DNA from: a virus
Virus record (IMG/VR): IMGVR_UViG_3300009537_000068
Span: 1 to 37,855 of that record
Reading direction: 5' to 3' (one strand)
Length of the DNA stretch: 37,855 nucleotides
Shown here: positions 1 through 7,866 of the stretch, piece after piece
Layout: every line of letters starts with the position of its first letter
Numbering within the stretch: position 1 is the first letter of the stretch
Position numbers and translations under genes: made by a program
The notes under the pieces: model-generated
What the model was told of the DNA's origin: nothing
The model's input: only the letters and a program-made list of their open reading frames with translations
The model's database searches: none

Positions 1-1
1 C

Positions 2-196
2 CTAATGCAAGGATTTGTAAAAGACACTTCTTGGAGTTGGACAATAGGTGGAACATTATATGTTAGTGCAACTACTGGGGCCTTAACGCAAACTGCTCCA
101 TCAACTACTGGAGAACAGGTACAGGCTGTGGGGTTTGCTACTAATACTGACAAGATATATTTTAATCCTGATTATACAATGATAGAAATAGCTTAA
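2..196 (+). CDS. C-terminal end of a fibre/tail protein (partial, cut by window start)
   Basis: The reading frame is open back to the first bases, so this is the 3' end of a longer gene whose start lies outside the window. The visible residues (SWSWTIGGTLYVS, TTGEQVQAVGFA, IYFNPDYTMIEIA) line up closely with the last 60 residues of the fibre protein ending at 28559 (IWSWTPGNIIYLS, TGEIVQAVGVA, IRFDPDLAWTEIQ). It is therefore probably the tail end of a paralogous fibre protein. The motif resembles the small beta domain found at the end of many phage fibre and decoration proteins. The next gene follows after 11 bases with its own ribosome binding site. Assignment rests on internal paralogy only. 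Confidence 0.7.
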   Translation, partial: LMQGFVKDTSWSWTIGGTLYVSATTGALTQTAPSTTGEQVQAVGFATNTDKIYFNPDYTMIEIA

Positions 197-207
197 GGAG
201 AAGATAA

Positions 208-1950
208 ATGGCTGATATATCTGAAATTTCAGAAGTTGCTATTGCGAATATTGCTAAAGTAGATACTGTGGCAGCTGCTAATATAGCTTCAATATATGGT
301 ATAAATTTTGTTAGTGAGTTTTATTCTGAAACTATAGGTGAATCGTTGAGATTTGAAGACGGTGATAGTGCTTATTTGAATAGAACTCCTAGTAGTGCTG
401 GCAATCAACGAAATATGACTTTTAGCGCATGGATTAAGAGAGGCAACTTTGGAAGAAAAGCGATATTTAGCGCTGGTGTGTCTTCCGACGATTATGATAT
501 GCTTGAATTTACAGCGAGTGACCAAATACGTTATGTTTCTGTAATATCAAATATTCAAGATGCAGAATTAATTTCAAATGCGGTGTATAGAGATATTGGT
601 TCTTGGTATCACATTGTTGTTGCCATTAATACCGCCGAGGGAACGGCATCCAACAGATGTAGAATTTATGTTAATGGTAATGAAATAACAAGCTGGGCAA
701 CTGAAAATACTGCTACATCAAGTCAACTTGTAAATTGGACTGATAATGTAGCTCATTATGTAGGCCAATATATTAATAGTGCTATTCTATTTGATGGTTA
801 TATGTCGGATGTATATTTTATAGATGGATCACAACTAACTCCTGGAAGTTTTGGTGAAGAAAGTTCGGGAGTTTGGATCCCTAAAGCTTATTCTGGATCT
901 TATGGAACTACAGGATTTCATCTGGATTTTGCTGATTCTGGCGATATAGGAAATGATGTGTCTGGAAATGGCAATGATTTTACTCCTAATAATTTAGTTA
1001 GTACTGATGTGACGCCAGACACCCCCACTAATAACTGGTGTACATTGAACTCTATCCAAGAAAATATACTAAATACTTTTTCCGAGGGTAATTTAAAACT
1101 TGTGCATACCGGGAGTAATGCTTATAGGTCTGATGTTTCGACATTTGGTGTTAGTGCAGGTAAATGGTACTGGGAGGCTAAGATAACCAATCAAGTTAGT
1201 TTGGATATATTTATTGGTATTGCTTCTGCAAGTCGAAGTGATATGGATGCCAATTTGTGGACATTATCGACTGATTATGCTTATAGAGGTTATAATGGTC
1301 AAAAATATAATAATGGAGCTGGCAGCACTTATGGCGACACTTATACTACTGGCGACATTATAAGTGTAGCTCTAGATCTTGATAACGGAAAAATTTGGTG
1401 GGCTAAAAATGGTACATGGCAAGCCAGTGGGGATCCAGCTGCTGGAACTAATGAAGCATTTAGTGGTTTAACAGGTTCATTTGTCGCTGCAGTACAGCAC
1501 TATGCAACAAATGATGGTATATATTTCAACTTCGGTCAGGATTCAATAAATGTGGCCACTGGAAACGTAGATGATAATGGATATGGAAATTTTGAATATG
1601 ATGTACCAGCTGGTTTTTTAACTCTATGTTCTGCCAATTTAATAGCGCTAATATCCTTTACTGCCTACACAAGTTGCGGAACAGAAGACGAAGACGGGCA
1701 AGTTACTTACACTGGTAATGGCAGTGTTGATGGGCCATTTATATTTTGTGGAGGATGCCCAGAAGATATTTGTATTGATGGAACTCATTATGATAGAACA
1801 TCAAGTGATTTTGATTTTTTAAGTAATGGAATAAAGGTAAGATCTGCCACAACAAAGAATACACTTAGTACAGTCTATACATTAGAATATTGGCTTGAAA
1901 CGGAATTTAAAAACGATTTTAAGTATGCGAATGCTCAGATACATTCATAA
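208..1950 (+). CDS. Adhesin-like tail protein with LamG and SPRY domains
   Basis: A 580-residue protein starting behind GGAGAAG. Residues 1-32 form a short peptide (MADISEISEVAIANIAKV) also seen at the start of the propeller-like gene at 15999, so it probably anchors different heads to the same virion part. Residues about 45-235 look like a LamG/concanavalin jelly roll (FSAWIKRG, GSWYHIVVAIN, CRIYVNGNEITSW). Residues about 296-450 look like a SPRY domain (GKWYWEAKI, ISVALDLDNGKIWWAKNG, GIYFNFGQ). A Cys-containing tail follows the phrase YDVPAGFLTLCSANL, common at the end of such domains in environmental phages. Both folds bind sugars or proteins, so a receptor-binding or capsid-surface role is likely. 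The exact virion location is inferred. Confidence 0.75.
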   Translation: MADISEISEVAIANIAKVDTVAAANIASIYGINFVSEFYSETIGESLRFEDGDSAYLNRTPSSAGNQRNMTFSAWIKRGNFGRKAIFSAGVSSDDYDMLEFTASDQIRYVSVISNIQDAELISNAVYRDIGSWYHIVVAINTAEGTASNRCRIYVNGNEITSWATENTATSSQLVNWTDNVAHYVGQYINSAILFDGYMSDVYFIDGSQLTPGSFGEESSGVWIPKAYSGSYGTTGFHLDFADSGDIGNDVSGNGNDFTPNNLVSTDVTPDTPTNNWCTLNSIQENILNTFSEGNLKLVHTGSNAYRSDVSTFGVSAGKWYWEAKITNQVSLDIFIGIASASRSDMDANLWTLSTDYAYRGYNGQKYNNGAGSTYGDTYTTGDIISVALDLDNGKIWWAKNGTWQASGDPAAGTNEAFSGLTGSFVAAVQHYATNDGIYFNFGQDSINVATGNVDDNGYGNFEYDVPAGFLTLCSANLIALISFTAYTSCGTEDEDGQVTYTGNGSVDGPFIFCGGCPEDICIDGTHYDRTSSDFDFLSNGIKVRSATTKNTLSTVYTLEYWLETEFKNDFKYANAQIHS

Positions 1951-2020
1951 TGGATAATAAAATGATTAGAGCACTAGTTCAAATATAGTAATGCAAGATA
2001 ACATAGGGAGGAAAAAACAA

Positions 2021-2506
2021 ATGTGGAAATTACCAGACGGATCAATAATTAATAGACCAAAAAAAGTGGTAATTAATGATCAAACATATGCTTCAAGTAT
2101 ATTTACATCGTGGAATATGACTCAGCTTAGTGGTATTGGCATACAACCATTTAGGGAAGTTTCTTATGATGATCATCACTATCGTTCTACTGGATACAGT
2201 GATGTTGATGTAGCTGGAGAGATAGTAAGAACACATACGATCACAGAAAGAACTACATTGAGTGGATTAAAATCAGAAAAAATTGCCAAGATAAAAACTG
2301 AAGCTAGATCAATTTTAAATAATACTGATTGGTATGTGATTAGAGAATCAGAGACCAGCACGGTTGTGCCAGCTGATGTTACAACATATAGATCAAGCGT
2401 TAGAAGCATGTCAGAGGACATTGAATCCACAGTTAATGGATTTGATGAGTATGCTGATCTAGCTAACTATAATTGGACTTGGCCAATCGCTTCAGGAACA
2501 TTTTAA
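2021..2506 (+). CDS. Small tail-associated or fibre-chaperone-like protein
   Basis: 161 residues from ATG 2021, preceded by GGGAGG at 2006-2011. An upstream in-frame ATG at 1991 lacks a good ribosome binding site and would include that motif in the coding sequence. The N-terminal half begins WKLPDGSIINRPKKV. The C-terminal half is helical (LKSEKIAKIKTEARSIL, then YRSSVRSMSEDIESTVNGFD) and ends NYNWTWP. The pattern of a short substrate-like start followed by an Arg/Ser-rich helix resembles tail-fibre assembly proteins of the DUF4376 type, and the position right after an adhesin gene fits. Not recognised with certainty. Confidence 0.55.
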   Translation: MWKLPDGSIINRPKKVVINDQTYASSIFTSWNMTQLSGIGIQPFREVSYDDHHYRSTGYSDVDVAGEIVRTHTITERTTLSGLKSEKIAKIKTEARSILNNTDWYVIRESETSTVVPADVTTYRSSVRSMSEDIESTVNGFDEYADLANYNWTWPIASGTF

Positions 2507-2510
2507 TAAT

Positions 2511-2548
2511 TTATCTAGCAAAATCAATAAAATATTCTATAATATAGA
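2511..2548 (+). promoter_or_regulatory. Promoter-like element, copy 1 (CTAGCA-17-TATAAT)
   Basis: Immediately after the stop at 2506 comes TTTATCTAGCAAA, then an A/T spacer, then AATATTCTATAATA. With TATAAT at 2538-2543 as -10, the hexamer 17 bases upstream is CTAGCA. The same two blocks with the same spacing recur at 8633-8670, again just after a gene end and just before a ribosome binding site. Spacing and -10 fit a sigma-70-like promoter, but the -35 is not TTGACA, so a phage-modified specificity is possible. Confidence 0.6.
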
Positions 2549-2595
2549 TGCATATAGTATGCAAATTTTTAGAATTACGGAGGAATTATATATAA

Positions 2596-3525
2596 ATGCG
2601 AATTTGTTGGGATAATTTGGAGGGAGTCTATTTAACCAGGAATGGAAATTTTTGCAAAGGGTCAGCAATCTATATAGAAAATGATAGATGTGAAACGTGT
2701 GGAGGATCTTTCTTGATGCTAAAAGCCAGACCAACAAGCATATGTTCCAAACCTTGTAAACGGCCCGGGATATGGTCTGAGGCTCGGAGAGAGTATATGT
2801 CCACAATAATGAAGGAGAAATATGCGGACCCAAAAAATCATCCATTTTATGGCAAGAAACATTCAGAGGAAACAAAACAAAAATTATCTGGACCAAAATC
2901 GAAAGCACACCGAGTCAAATTATCAGAAGCTGCTAAAATAAGGAAAGTTTCTGACGATACTAAAAGAAAAATGTCTAAGATGTTTGGTGGATCTGGTAAT
3001 CCTAATTATAAGGGCGGAGTATATGAAAAAAATATAGCTCTGTATGATACCTATGTTGCACAAATTTCATTTGCTGAAAGGATTAGGCGTAATAAAGATA
3101 ATGTGGATATTTTAGAAATTAAGTGTGTGTATTGTGGAAAATGGCACATTCCGAAATTAATGGATGTCAAAAATAGAGTAGGGGCACTAAATGGTTATAT
3201 GAATGGAGAACAAAGGCTGTATTGTTCTGATGGTTGTAAAAGTGCTTGTCCTATTTATTGGCAGAAATTATGGCCAAAAGGATTCAAACCAGCAACTTCT
3301 AGGGAAGTTCAGCCCGAACTCAGGAAAATGGTGTTGGAAAGAGATGATTGGACTTGTCAAAGGTGTGGAGAATCAGAGGCTGAACTCCATTGTCACCACA
3401 TCACCGGTGTTGTTCAAAATCCAATAGAATCAGCTGATGTAGATAATTGTATAACTTTTTGCAAAGATTGTCATAAATGGATACACCAACAGGATGGATG
3501 TAAATATCATGAATTGAGGTGTTAA
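2596..3525 (+). CDS. Free-standing HNH homing endonuclease with NUMOD3-like motifs
   Basis: 309 residues, start behind ACGGAGG. The N-terminus has Cys pairs (CETCGG, then CSKPC) suggesting a zinc-binding site. Residues about 75-110 carry NUMOD3-type DNA-binding motifs (HPFYGKKHSEETKQKLS, DDTKRKMSKMFGG). A second Cys cluster (CVYCGKWHIP, LYCSDGC) precedes the C-terminal McrA-type HNH nuclease: CQRCG, HCHHITGV, a central Asn in VDNCITFC and CKDCHKWIH. Such enzymes cut intron-less or HEG-less alleles to spread their own gene. It sits between a promoter-like element and the ClpP gene. A paralogue lies at 5052-5867, nearly identical over the last 80 residues but without the NUMOD3 part. Confidence 0.85.
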   Translation: MRICWDNLEGVYLTRNGNFCKGSAIYIENDRCETCGGSFLMLKARPTSICSKPCKRPGIWSEARREYMSTIMKEKYADPKNHPFYGKKHSEETKQKLSGPKSKAHRVKLSEAAKIRKVSDDTKRKMSKMFGGSGNPNYKGGVYEKNIALYDTYVAQISFAERIRRNKDNVDILEIKCVYCGKWHIPKLMDVKNRVGALNGYMNGEQRLYCSDGCKSACPIYWQKLWPKGFKPATSREVQPELRKMVLERDDWTCQRCGESEAELHCHHITGVVQNPIESADVDNCITFCKDCHKWIHQQDGCKYHELRC

Positions 3526-3538
3526 TGAAAGGAGAATT

Positions 3539-4120
3539 ATGGATGTACCTTATGTAATTGAAGGATCAGGAAACAAGGAAAGATCTTACAGTCTTTCGAG
3601 CAGGCTCTTAAAAGATAGAATTATATTTGTTGGAAGAGAATTTACAGACGGTTTGGCAAATTCAGTGGTGGCACAGCTACTATTTTTAGAATCAGATAAT
3701 CCGGATAAAGACATAACGATGTATATAAATAGTCCTGGAGGACTTGTTAGTGCTGAATTGGCAATATTTGACACGATGAAATATATAAAGCCTGACATTA
3801 GTACGGTATGTATTGGACAAGCGGCTAGTGCTGCTGCATTTATTTTGGCATCTGGCACTAAGGGAAAACGATATGCTCTTAAAAATGCAAGGATAATGCT
3901 ACATCAAGTTTCTAGTGGCGCTCATGGCCATGTTGAAGATATGAAAATCCAGATTAATGAAGCTGAAGTTGTGAATCAGATAATGATAAAGGAATTATCT
4001 AATATTACTGGGCATTCAGTTAAAAAAATATTAAAAGATCTTGACCGAGATTGTTATATGAGTGCTGATGAGGCCAAAAAATACGGCTTAATAGATAAAG
4101 TTTTTATGGCAAGGAGTTAA
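3539..4120 (+). CDS. clpP: ClpP-family serine protease
   Basis: 193 residues, the length of mature bacterial ClpP, starting behind AAAGGAGAA. The catalytic triad is intact at the same numbering as mature E. coli ClpP: Ser97 in CIGQAASAAAF, His122 in IMLHQ, Asp171 in LDRDCYMS. The NSPGG oxyanion strand (64-68) and the handle-domain Glu/Gln helix are present. ClpP forms a barrel-shaped peptidase that normally needs an unfoldase such as ClpX or ClpA. No Clp ATPase is visible here, so a host partner or an ATP-independent role is implied. Some phages use ClpP-like enzymes as prohead proteases, but this phage has another candidate at 19023. The next gene starts one base after its stop, indicating coupled expression. 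Confidence 0.92.
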   Translation: MDVPYVIEGSGNKERSYSLSSRLLKDRIIFVGREFTDGLANSVVAQLLFLESDNPDKDITMYINSPGGLVSAELAIFDTMKYIKPDISTVCIGQAASAAAFILASGTKGKRYALKNARIMLHQVSSGAHGHVEDMKIQINEAEVVNQIMIKELSNITGHSVKKILKDLDRDCYMSADEAKKYGLIDKVFMARS

Positions 4121-4121
4121 A

Positions 4122-5039
4122 ATGGCATCAAGGATTAAATATAACAAAGAGGATTCTGGCAAACACCTTGGTAGAGGTGGCCCAAGAGATGTACAAATGC
4201 GTCAAAGATTGATGCATGAGGAGATGATTAGACGAGAGGTAACTACTGGTAATGATGGCCTTGTGCCTCACATGGAAAATGATGTAAAGAAATCAGTGAA
4301 AGAAGTTGATTTATCAGGATATTTACCATTGGAAGAAGTCAGAAAAAGGATAGAAGAAGCTGTCAATCATACTAAACAGTCCGAAAAAGAGCGTTATGAT
4401 AGTGGACTTCGTAATCTGAACGACAGGCTTAATGCCACCAATAAAAAATACGCTGGTGTGGAAGAAACCTTAATAAATAAAAATGCTGAAATTAAACGAC
4501 TAACGGCTCAAATATCTGAAACTCCTACTATTTCAAAGGAAGCCTTAGATAAAATTAATGAAAGGGACTTACAAATATCCAAACTAACCACTGAATTAGA
4601 AACTAAGAAAGAATTGTATGATAGGTCTGAAAAAGAAATAAATAGAATTAGAGAACAACTATCAGAGCTCTCTAGTACGAATAGTGAATTATCCAAAAAT
4701 ATGGTTGAAAAAGATGTTGCTCTGGCAGAAGCTAAGGCTTTCATAACAAGCAAAGAAGAATACTATGAACAAACAAATTCATCCTTTAAAAACCTACAAA
4801 ATAAAATGGATGAGTTATATAATAAAATAGCAGACGGTTCTATAAGCCCATTGGTCGGTAGTAAAATGAAAAGACCCGAACTGGAAACGAAGATCTTTAT
4901 AGATCCTATTGAAACAAAAAACGAGAAGAAGTTAGATTCACATATAGAAATAAAGGAAGAGAAAAAACAAAAAGACGTGCCGGAAAAAGATATAACAAGC
5001 GACCTGGCTAAATTAAGGAACTTACTAAAATTAAAATAA
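4122..5039 (+). CDS. Coiled-coil protein downstream of ClpP
   Basis: 305 residues starting one base after the ClpP stop, so translation is probably coupled. Residues about 75-240 are a long charged heptad-like stretch (Glu/Lys/Leu-rich, for example ISKLTTELETKKELYDRSEK), predicted to be an extended coiled coil. The N-terminus has a basic, Gly/Arg-rich patch (HLGRGGPRDVQMRQRLMHEE), and the C-terminus is Lys/Glu-rich ending in LAKLRNLLKLK. No enzyme motif is seen. By composition it could be scaffold-like or an adaptor or substrate of the adjacent protease. A separate scaffold candidate sits beside the capsid gene at 20694. Function unknown. Confidence 0.7.
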   Translation: MASRIKYNKEDSGKHLGRGGPRDVQMRQRLMHEEMIRREVTTGNDGLVPHMENDVKKSVKEVDLSGYLPLEEVRKRIEEAVNHTKQSEKERYDSGLRNLNDRLNATNKKYAGVEETLINKNAEIKRLTAQISETPTISKEALDKINERDLQISKLTTELETKKELYDRSEKEINRIREQLSELSSTNSELSKNMVEKDVALAEAKAFITSKEEYYEQTNSSFKNLQNKMDELYNKIADGSISPLVGSKMKRPELETKIFIDPIETKNEKKLDSHIEIKEEKKQKDVPEKDITSDLAKLRNLLKLK

Positions 5040-5051
5040 GGATTATATATT

Positions 5052-5867
5052 TTGAAAATTTGTTGGGATAATCTAGAGAACTTGACGTATAGTAATAAGA
5101 TTGGTAAGTGGAGAAAAAACTACCCTAGTGGCCACAGAAGTTATTATGTGTATAATGATAGTTGTGATGTATGTGGAGATCCTTATTTACAATTACAAAA
5201 TAGAGAAAAAACTAGAAAGTATGGCTGGTGCAGTAAGAAATGTGGTTTCGGATCAACTTTTTATAAAGAGAATATGCGCAAAAATTGTAAGCCTGCACTG
5301 CCAGGTTGTGAGCACATTAATTGGAAGGGCGGGGTTATAGAAAAAAAGTTAGTTTTGTATGATACCTATGCTGTACAATTATACCCTATGGATGAAGTTA
5401 GGCGAGCTCGTGAAAATGAAAGATTGTTAGAAGTGAAATGCACTTATTGTGGAAAATGGTATTTACCAACAAGGGCGTCCGTGCTGTGTAGAGTTCAGGT
5501 TATTAATGGTACTAATGGTAATGATGGCCGTAATAGGGATTTAAGACTGTATTGCTCTACTGGGTGCAAAAAGACATGTTCAATATTTAGACAAAGAAAA
5601 TATCCAAAAGGTTTTAAACCAGCTACGTCTCGTGAGGTTCAACCAGAACTAAGGCAAATGGTTTTTGAACGGGATGGTTGGACTTGTCAAAGGTGTGGAG
5701 AATCCTATGCTGAACTCCATTGCCATCATATTATTGGTGTTGTTCAAAACCCCATTGAATCAGCTGACGTGGATAATTGTATAACTTTTTGTAAAGTTTG
5801 TCATAAGGAAATTCATGAACAAGATGGTTGTAAATATCATGAATTAAGATGTAAAGGAGGATTATAA
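5052..5867 (+). CDS. Free-standing HNH homing endonuclease (paralogue of the one at 2596)
   Basis: 271 residues from a TTG start behind AAGGATT. It opens KICWDNLEN, like the copy at 2596, and has the same plan: N-terminal Cys pairs (CDVCGD, CSKKCG), middle Cys cluster (CTYCGKWYLP, LYCSTGC) and a C-terminal HNH nuclease (CQRCGESYAE, HCHHIIGV, VDNCITFC, CKVCHKEIHE). It lacks the NUMOD3 insert of its partner. The C-terminal 80 residues and the DNA coding for them are far more alike than the rest, suggesting recent gene conversion or strong selection on the nuclease. It separates the coiled-coil gene from the actin-like gene, as homing nuclease genes often interrupt phage operons. Confidence 0.85.
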   Translation: MKICWDNLENLTYSNKIGKWRKNYPSGHRSYYVYNDSCDVCGDPYLQLQNREKTRKYGWCSKKCGFGSTFYKENMRKNCKPALPGCEHINWKGGVIEKKLVLYDTYAVQLYPMDEVRRARENERLLEVKCTYCGKWYLPTRASVLCRVQVINGTNGNDGRNRDLRLYCSTGCKKTCSIFRQRKYPKGFKPATSREVQPELRQMVFERDGWTCQRCGESYAELHCHHIIGVVQNPIESADVDNCITFCKVCHKEIHEQDGCKYHELRCKGGL

Positions 5868-5868
5868 A

Positions 5869-6861
5869 ATGAGTAAGGGTAATGGGCTAGATTTGGGCAC
5901 AAATATGATTGTGCATGCTACAATGGGAGATGATGGAAACCCAGTGTACAAAAAACAGCGAGATGCTTTTTTTAAAATTAAGCCTCGATCAGAGGTAAAC
6001 AAAAAGAGTATTAGAATGGCTCTGGAGAGTAGAAAAGCAAATTTTATTGTAGACGGCGATGATTTTTTTATAGTAGGAGAGGATGCATTGAGAATGGCGA
6101 ATGAGAGAAATATGGAAGCTAGGCGACCTATGAGTAGAGGAGTTTTATCGCCGCGAGAAAAAAGCTCTTTACCAATGATAAAATTGATTATTAAAAGTAT
6201 TATTGGTAAAGGCAATGGAAGTGATAAGCTGGTATTTTCTATTCCTGCTGAACCAGTAGATGGAGATTTTGATATATTTTATCATGAGGCTATGATAAAG
6301 ACTTATTTGAGGGAGATGGGGTTTGACTCTACTTCTTTAAATGAGGCGTTTGCGGTTGCCTTTTCTGAACTTTTAGATGATAACTTGACGGGACTTTGTG
6401 TAAGTCTAGGTGCCGGGATGGCAAATACGGCTGTTGTATATGAGGGAGACCCTATTTTGCAGTTTTCGGTCACTAAGGGTGGAGACTGGATAGATCAATC
6501 TGTAGGCAAAGCTTTGGATTTGAGTGCCTCTATGATACAGATTGAGAAGGAAGAATCAAATGTAGATTTGCTTAAACCCGAAGGAAAGATACAAGAAGCT
6601 ATAGCTGTTTATTACGGAGTTCTGATAGGATATGTGTTGGATAATATTATCTTTGAACTGAAGAGGTCAAAGCTCCCATTATTTAGAGACCCGGTACCGA
6701 TAGTAGTATCAGGTGGGTTGACACTGGCAACTAATTTCACGGAGAGATTTAGGATGGAGGCAGAAGCAAAGAAATTCCCATTTGAAATTAAAGAAATACG
6801 TAGAGCCAAAGACCCGATGAATTGTGTCAGTCATGGGTGTTTAATGGCGTCCATACTATAA
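5869..6861 (+). CDS. Actin/Hsp70-fold ATPase (MreB/ParM-like)
   Basis: 330 residues, start behind AAAGGAGG. The three nucleotide-binding signatures of the actin/Hsp70 superfamily are in order: phosphate-1 GLDLGTN (6-12), phosphate-2 GLCVSLGAGMANTAVVYEG (175-193), and an adenosine motif VVSGGLT (279-285). The length is typical for ParM, MreB or Alp proteins. Such proteins polymerise into filaments that move DNA or place structures in the cell, but non-filament ATPases share the fold. It lies between an HNH gene and a coiled-coil gene, which could be its partner. No obvious ParR or centromere-like repeat is nearby. The fold is strongly supported; filament formation is inference. Confidence 0.8.
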   Translation: MSKGNGLDLGTNMIVHATMGDDGNPVYKKQRDAFFKIKPRSEVNKKSIRMALESRKANFIVDGDDFFIVGEDALRMANERNMEARRPMSRGVLSPREKSSLPMIKLIIKSIIGKGNGSDKLVFSIPAEPVDGDFDIFYHEAMIKTYLREMGFDSTSLNEAFAVAFSELLDDNLTGLCVSLGAGMANTAVVYEGDPILQFSVTKGGDWIDQSVGKALDLSASMIQIEKEESNVDLLKPEGKIQEAIAVYYGVLIGYVLDNIIFELKRSKLPLFRDPVPIVVSGGLTLATNFTERFRMEAEAKKFPFEIKEIRRAKDPMNCVSHGCLMASIL

Positions 6862-6873
6862 AGGAGAATTAAT

Positions 6874-7866
6874 ATGTCAAGAAAGACAAAGACTAAAGAG
6901 CTGGTGCCTATAAATGAAATTAGAGATATAACTACTCAGGCAGATAAATTGATTGATAAGTCCAATGTGTTTATGCAGATTTCTACACGAGGCGCTGATC
7001 CAGGAAGTACATCCATAGTTGATTTTAAAGTTTTTAATGACGCTAAACTTGCTAAACTAGCTGAGAATATGCCAGAGATAAACAGAGCTACGAATGTTTT
7101 TGGCAGGCAGAACTCACAGGCTACTGGAAAGCTAATGAGTTTGAATATGATTTCACAGTCCCCATATAGAAGACTAAAACAATGTCTTGCTAAGATAGAA
7201 CGTAAACGAGGAGCACTTAAAGAGAATATTTTTCGCCTCCGAAAAGAAAAACTTGAGATGGATAGGCTGTTGTACAAAAGGCGGTGCCTTGAAGATAAAT
7301 TATCTGTTACTGAAGTAGATGTAGATTTACAGGAAATTAAATTTGATATACAATCTATAGAAATAGAAGTTCAGGAAAAAGCTGCGAATATAGCAGATAC
7401 AAATCTTTATATAGAAGGAAGTTTGAAGGAAGTAGGAATGTATCAAGATGCGTATAGTCAAATAAAAGAATCTTACAATATTCCTGATCATTGGGACGAG
7501 GAAGATTTTGAAAAGTGTGAGGTAGAGGAGCACGTAAAGACCGCGTTTCTTCATACAATTCGAGACGTGGAAATGACTGGCAGGCTAAACTGTGGTACCC
7601 ATGAGTACTTGGAACAGTACGGAGTCAATCCTCACACTGCACTTAAACTGGTTCAAATTTATCTAAGCAATGTAGAACGATTAACCACTGAGGGTAAATA
7701 TCCTAATGTCACCATGCTGTATGATTTTTTGGATGAGATGCACAACACATTCAAGGAGGAATATAAGCACGCAATGCGTAGAATTGGTCTAAAGAAACTA
7801 ATATCAGAAGATTATTTATATTTGGAAGACAAAACTAGTGATACTGTGGACGAACTGAATGGCTAA
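6874..7866 (+). CDS. Coiled-coil protein of unknown function, downstream of the actin-like gene
   Basis: 330 residues starting behind AAGGAGAA, 12 bases after the actin-like gene, so both are probably on one transcript. The N-terminal third has mixed composition with a QADKLIDKSNVF helix. Residues about 105-185 form a charged coiled coil (RRLKQCLAKIERKRGALKE, EKLEMDRLLYKRRCLEDKL). The C-terminal third is helical and acidic, ending DTVDELNG. No catalytic motif or membrane segment is seen. Its stop codon overlaps the start of the HNH gene at 7859 by eight bases. A partner, adaptor or structural role with the ATPase is possible but unproven. Confidence 0.65.
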   Translation: MSRKTKTKELVPINEIRDITTQADKLIDKSNVFMQISTRGADPGSTSIVDFKVFNDAKLAKLAENMPEINRATNVFGRQNSQATGKLMSLNMISQSPYRRLKQCLAKIERKRGALKENIFRLRKEKLEMDRLLYKRRCLEDKLSVTEVDVDLQEIKFDIQSIEIEVQEKAANIADTNLYIEGSLKEVGMYQDAYSQIKESYNIPDHWDEEDFEKCEVEEHVKTAFLHTIRDVEMTGRLNCGTHEYLEQYGVNPHTALKLVQIYLSNVERLTTEGKYPNVTMLYDFLDEMHNTFKEEYKHAMRRIGLKKLISEDYLYLEDKTSDTVDELNG

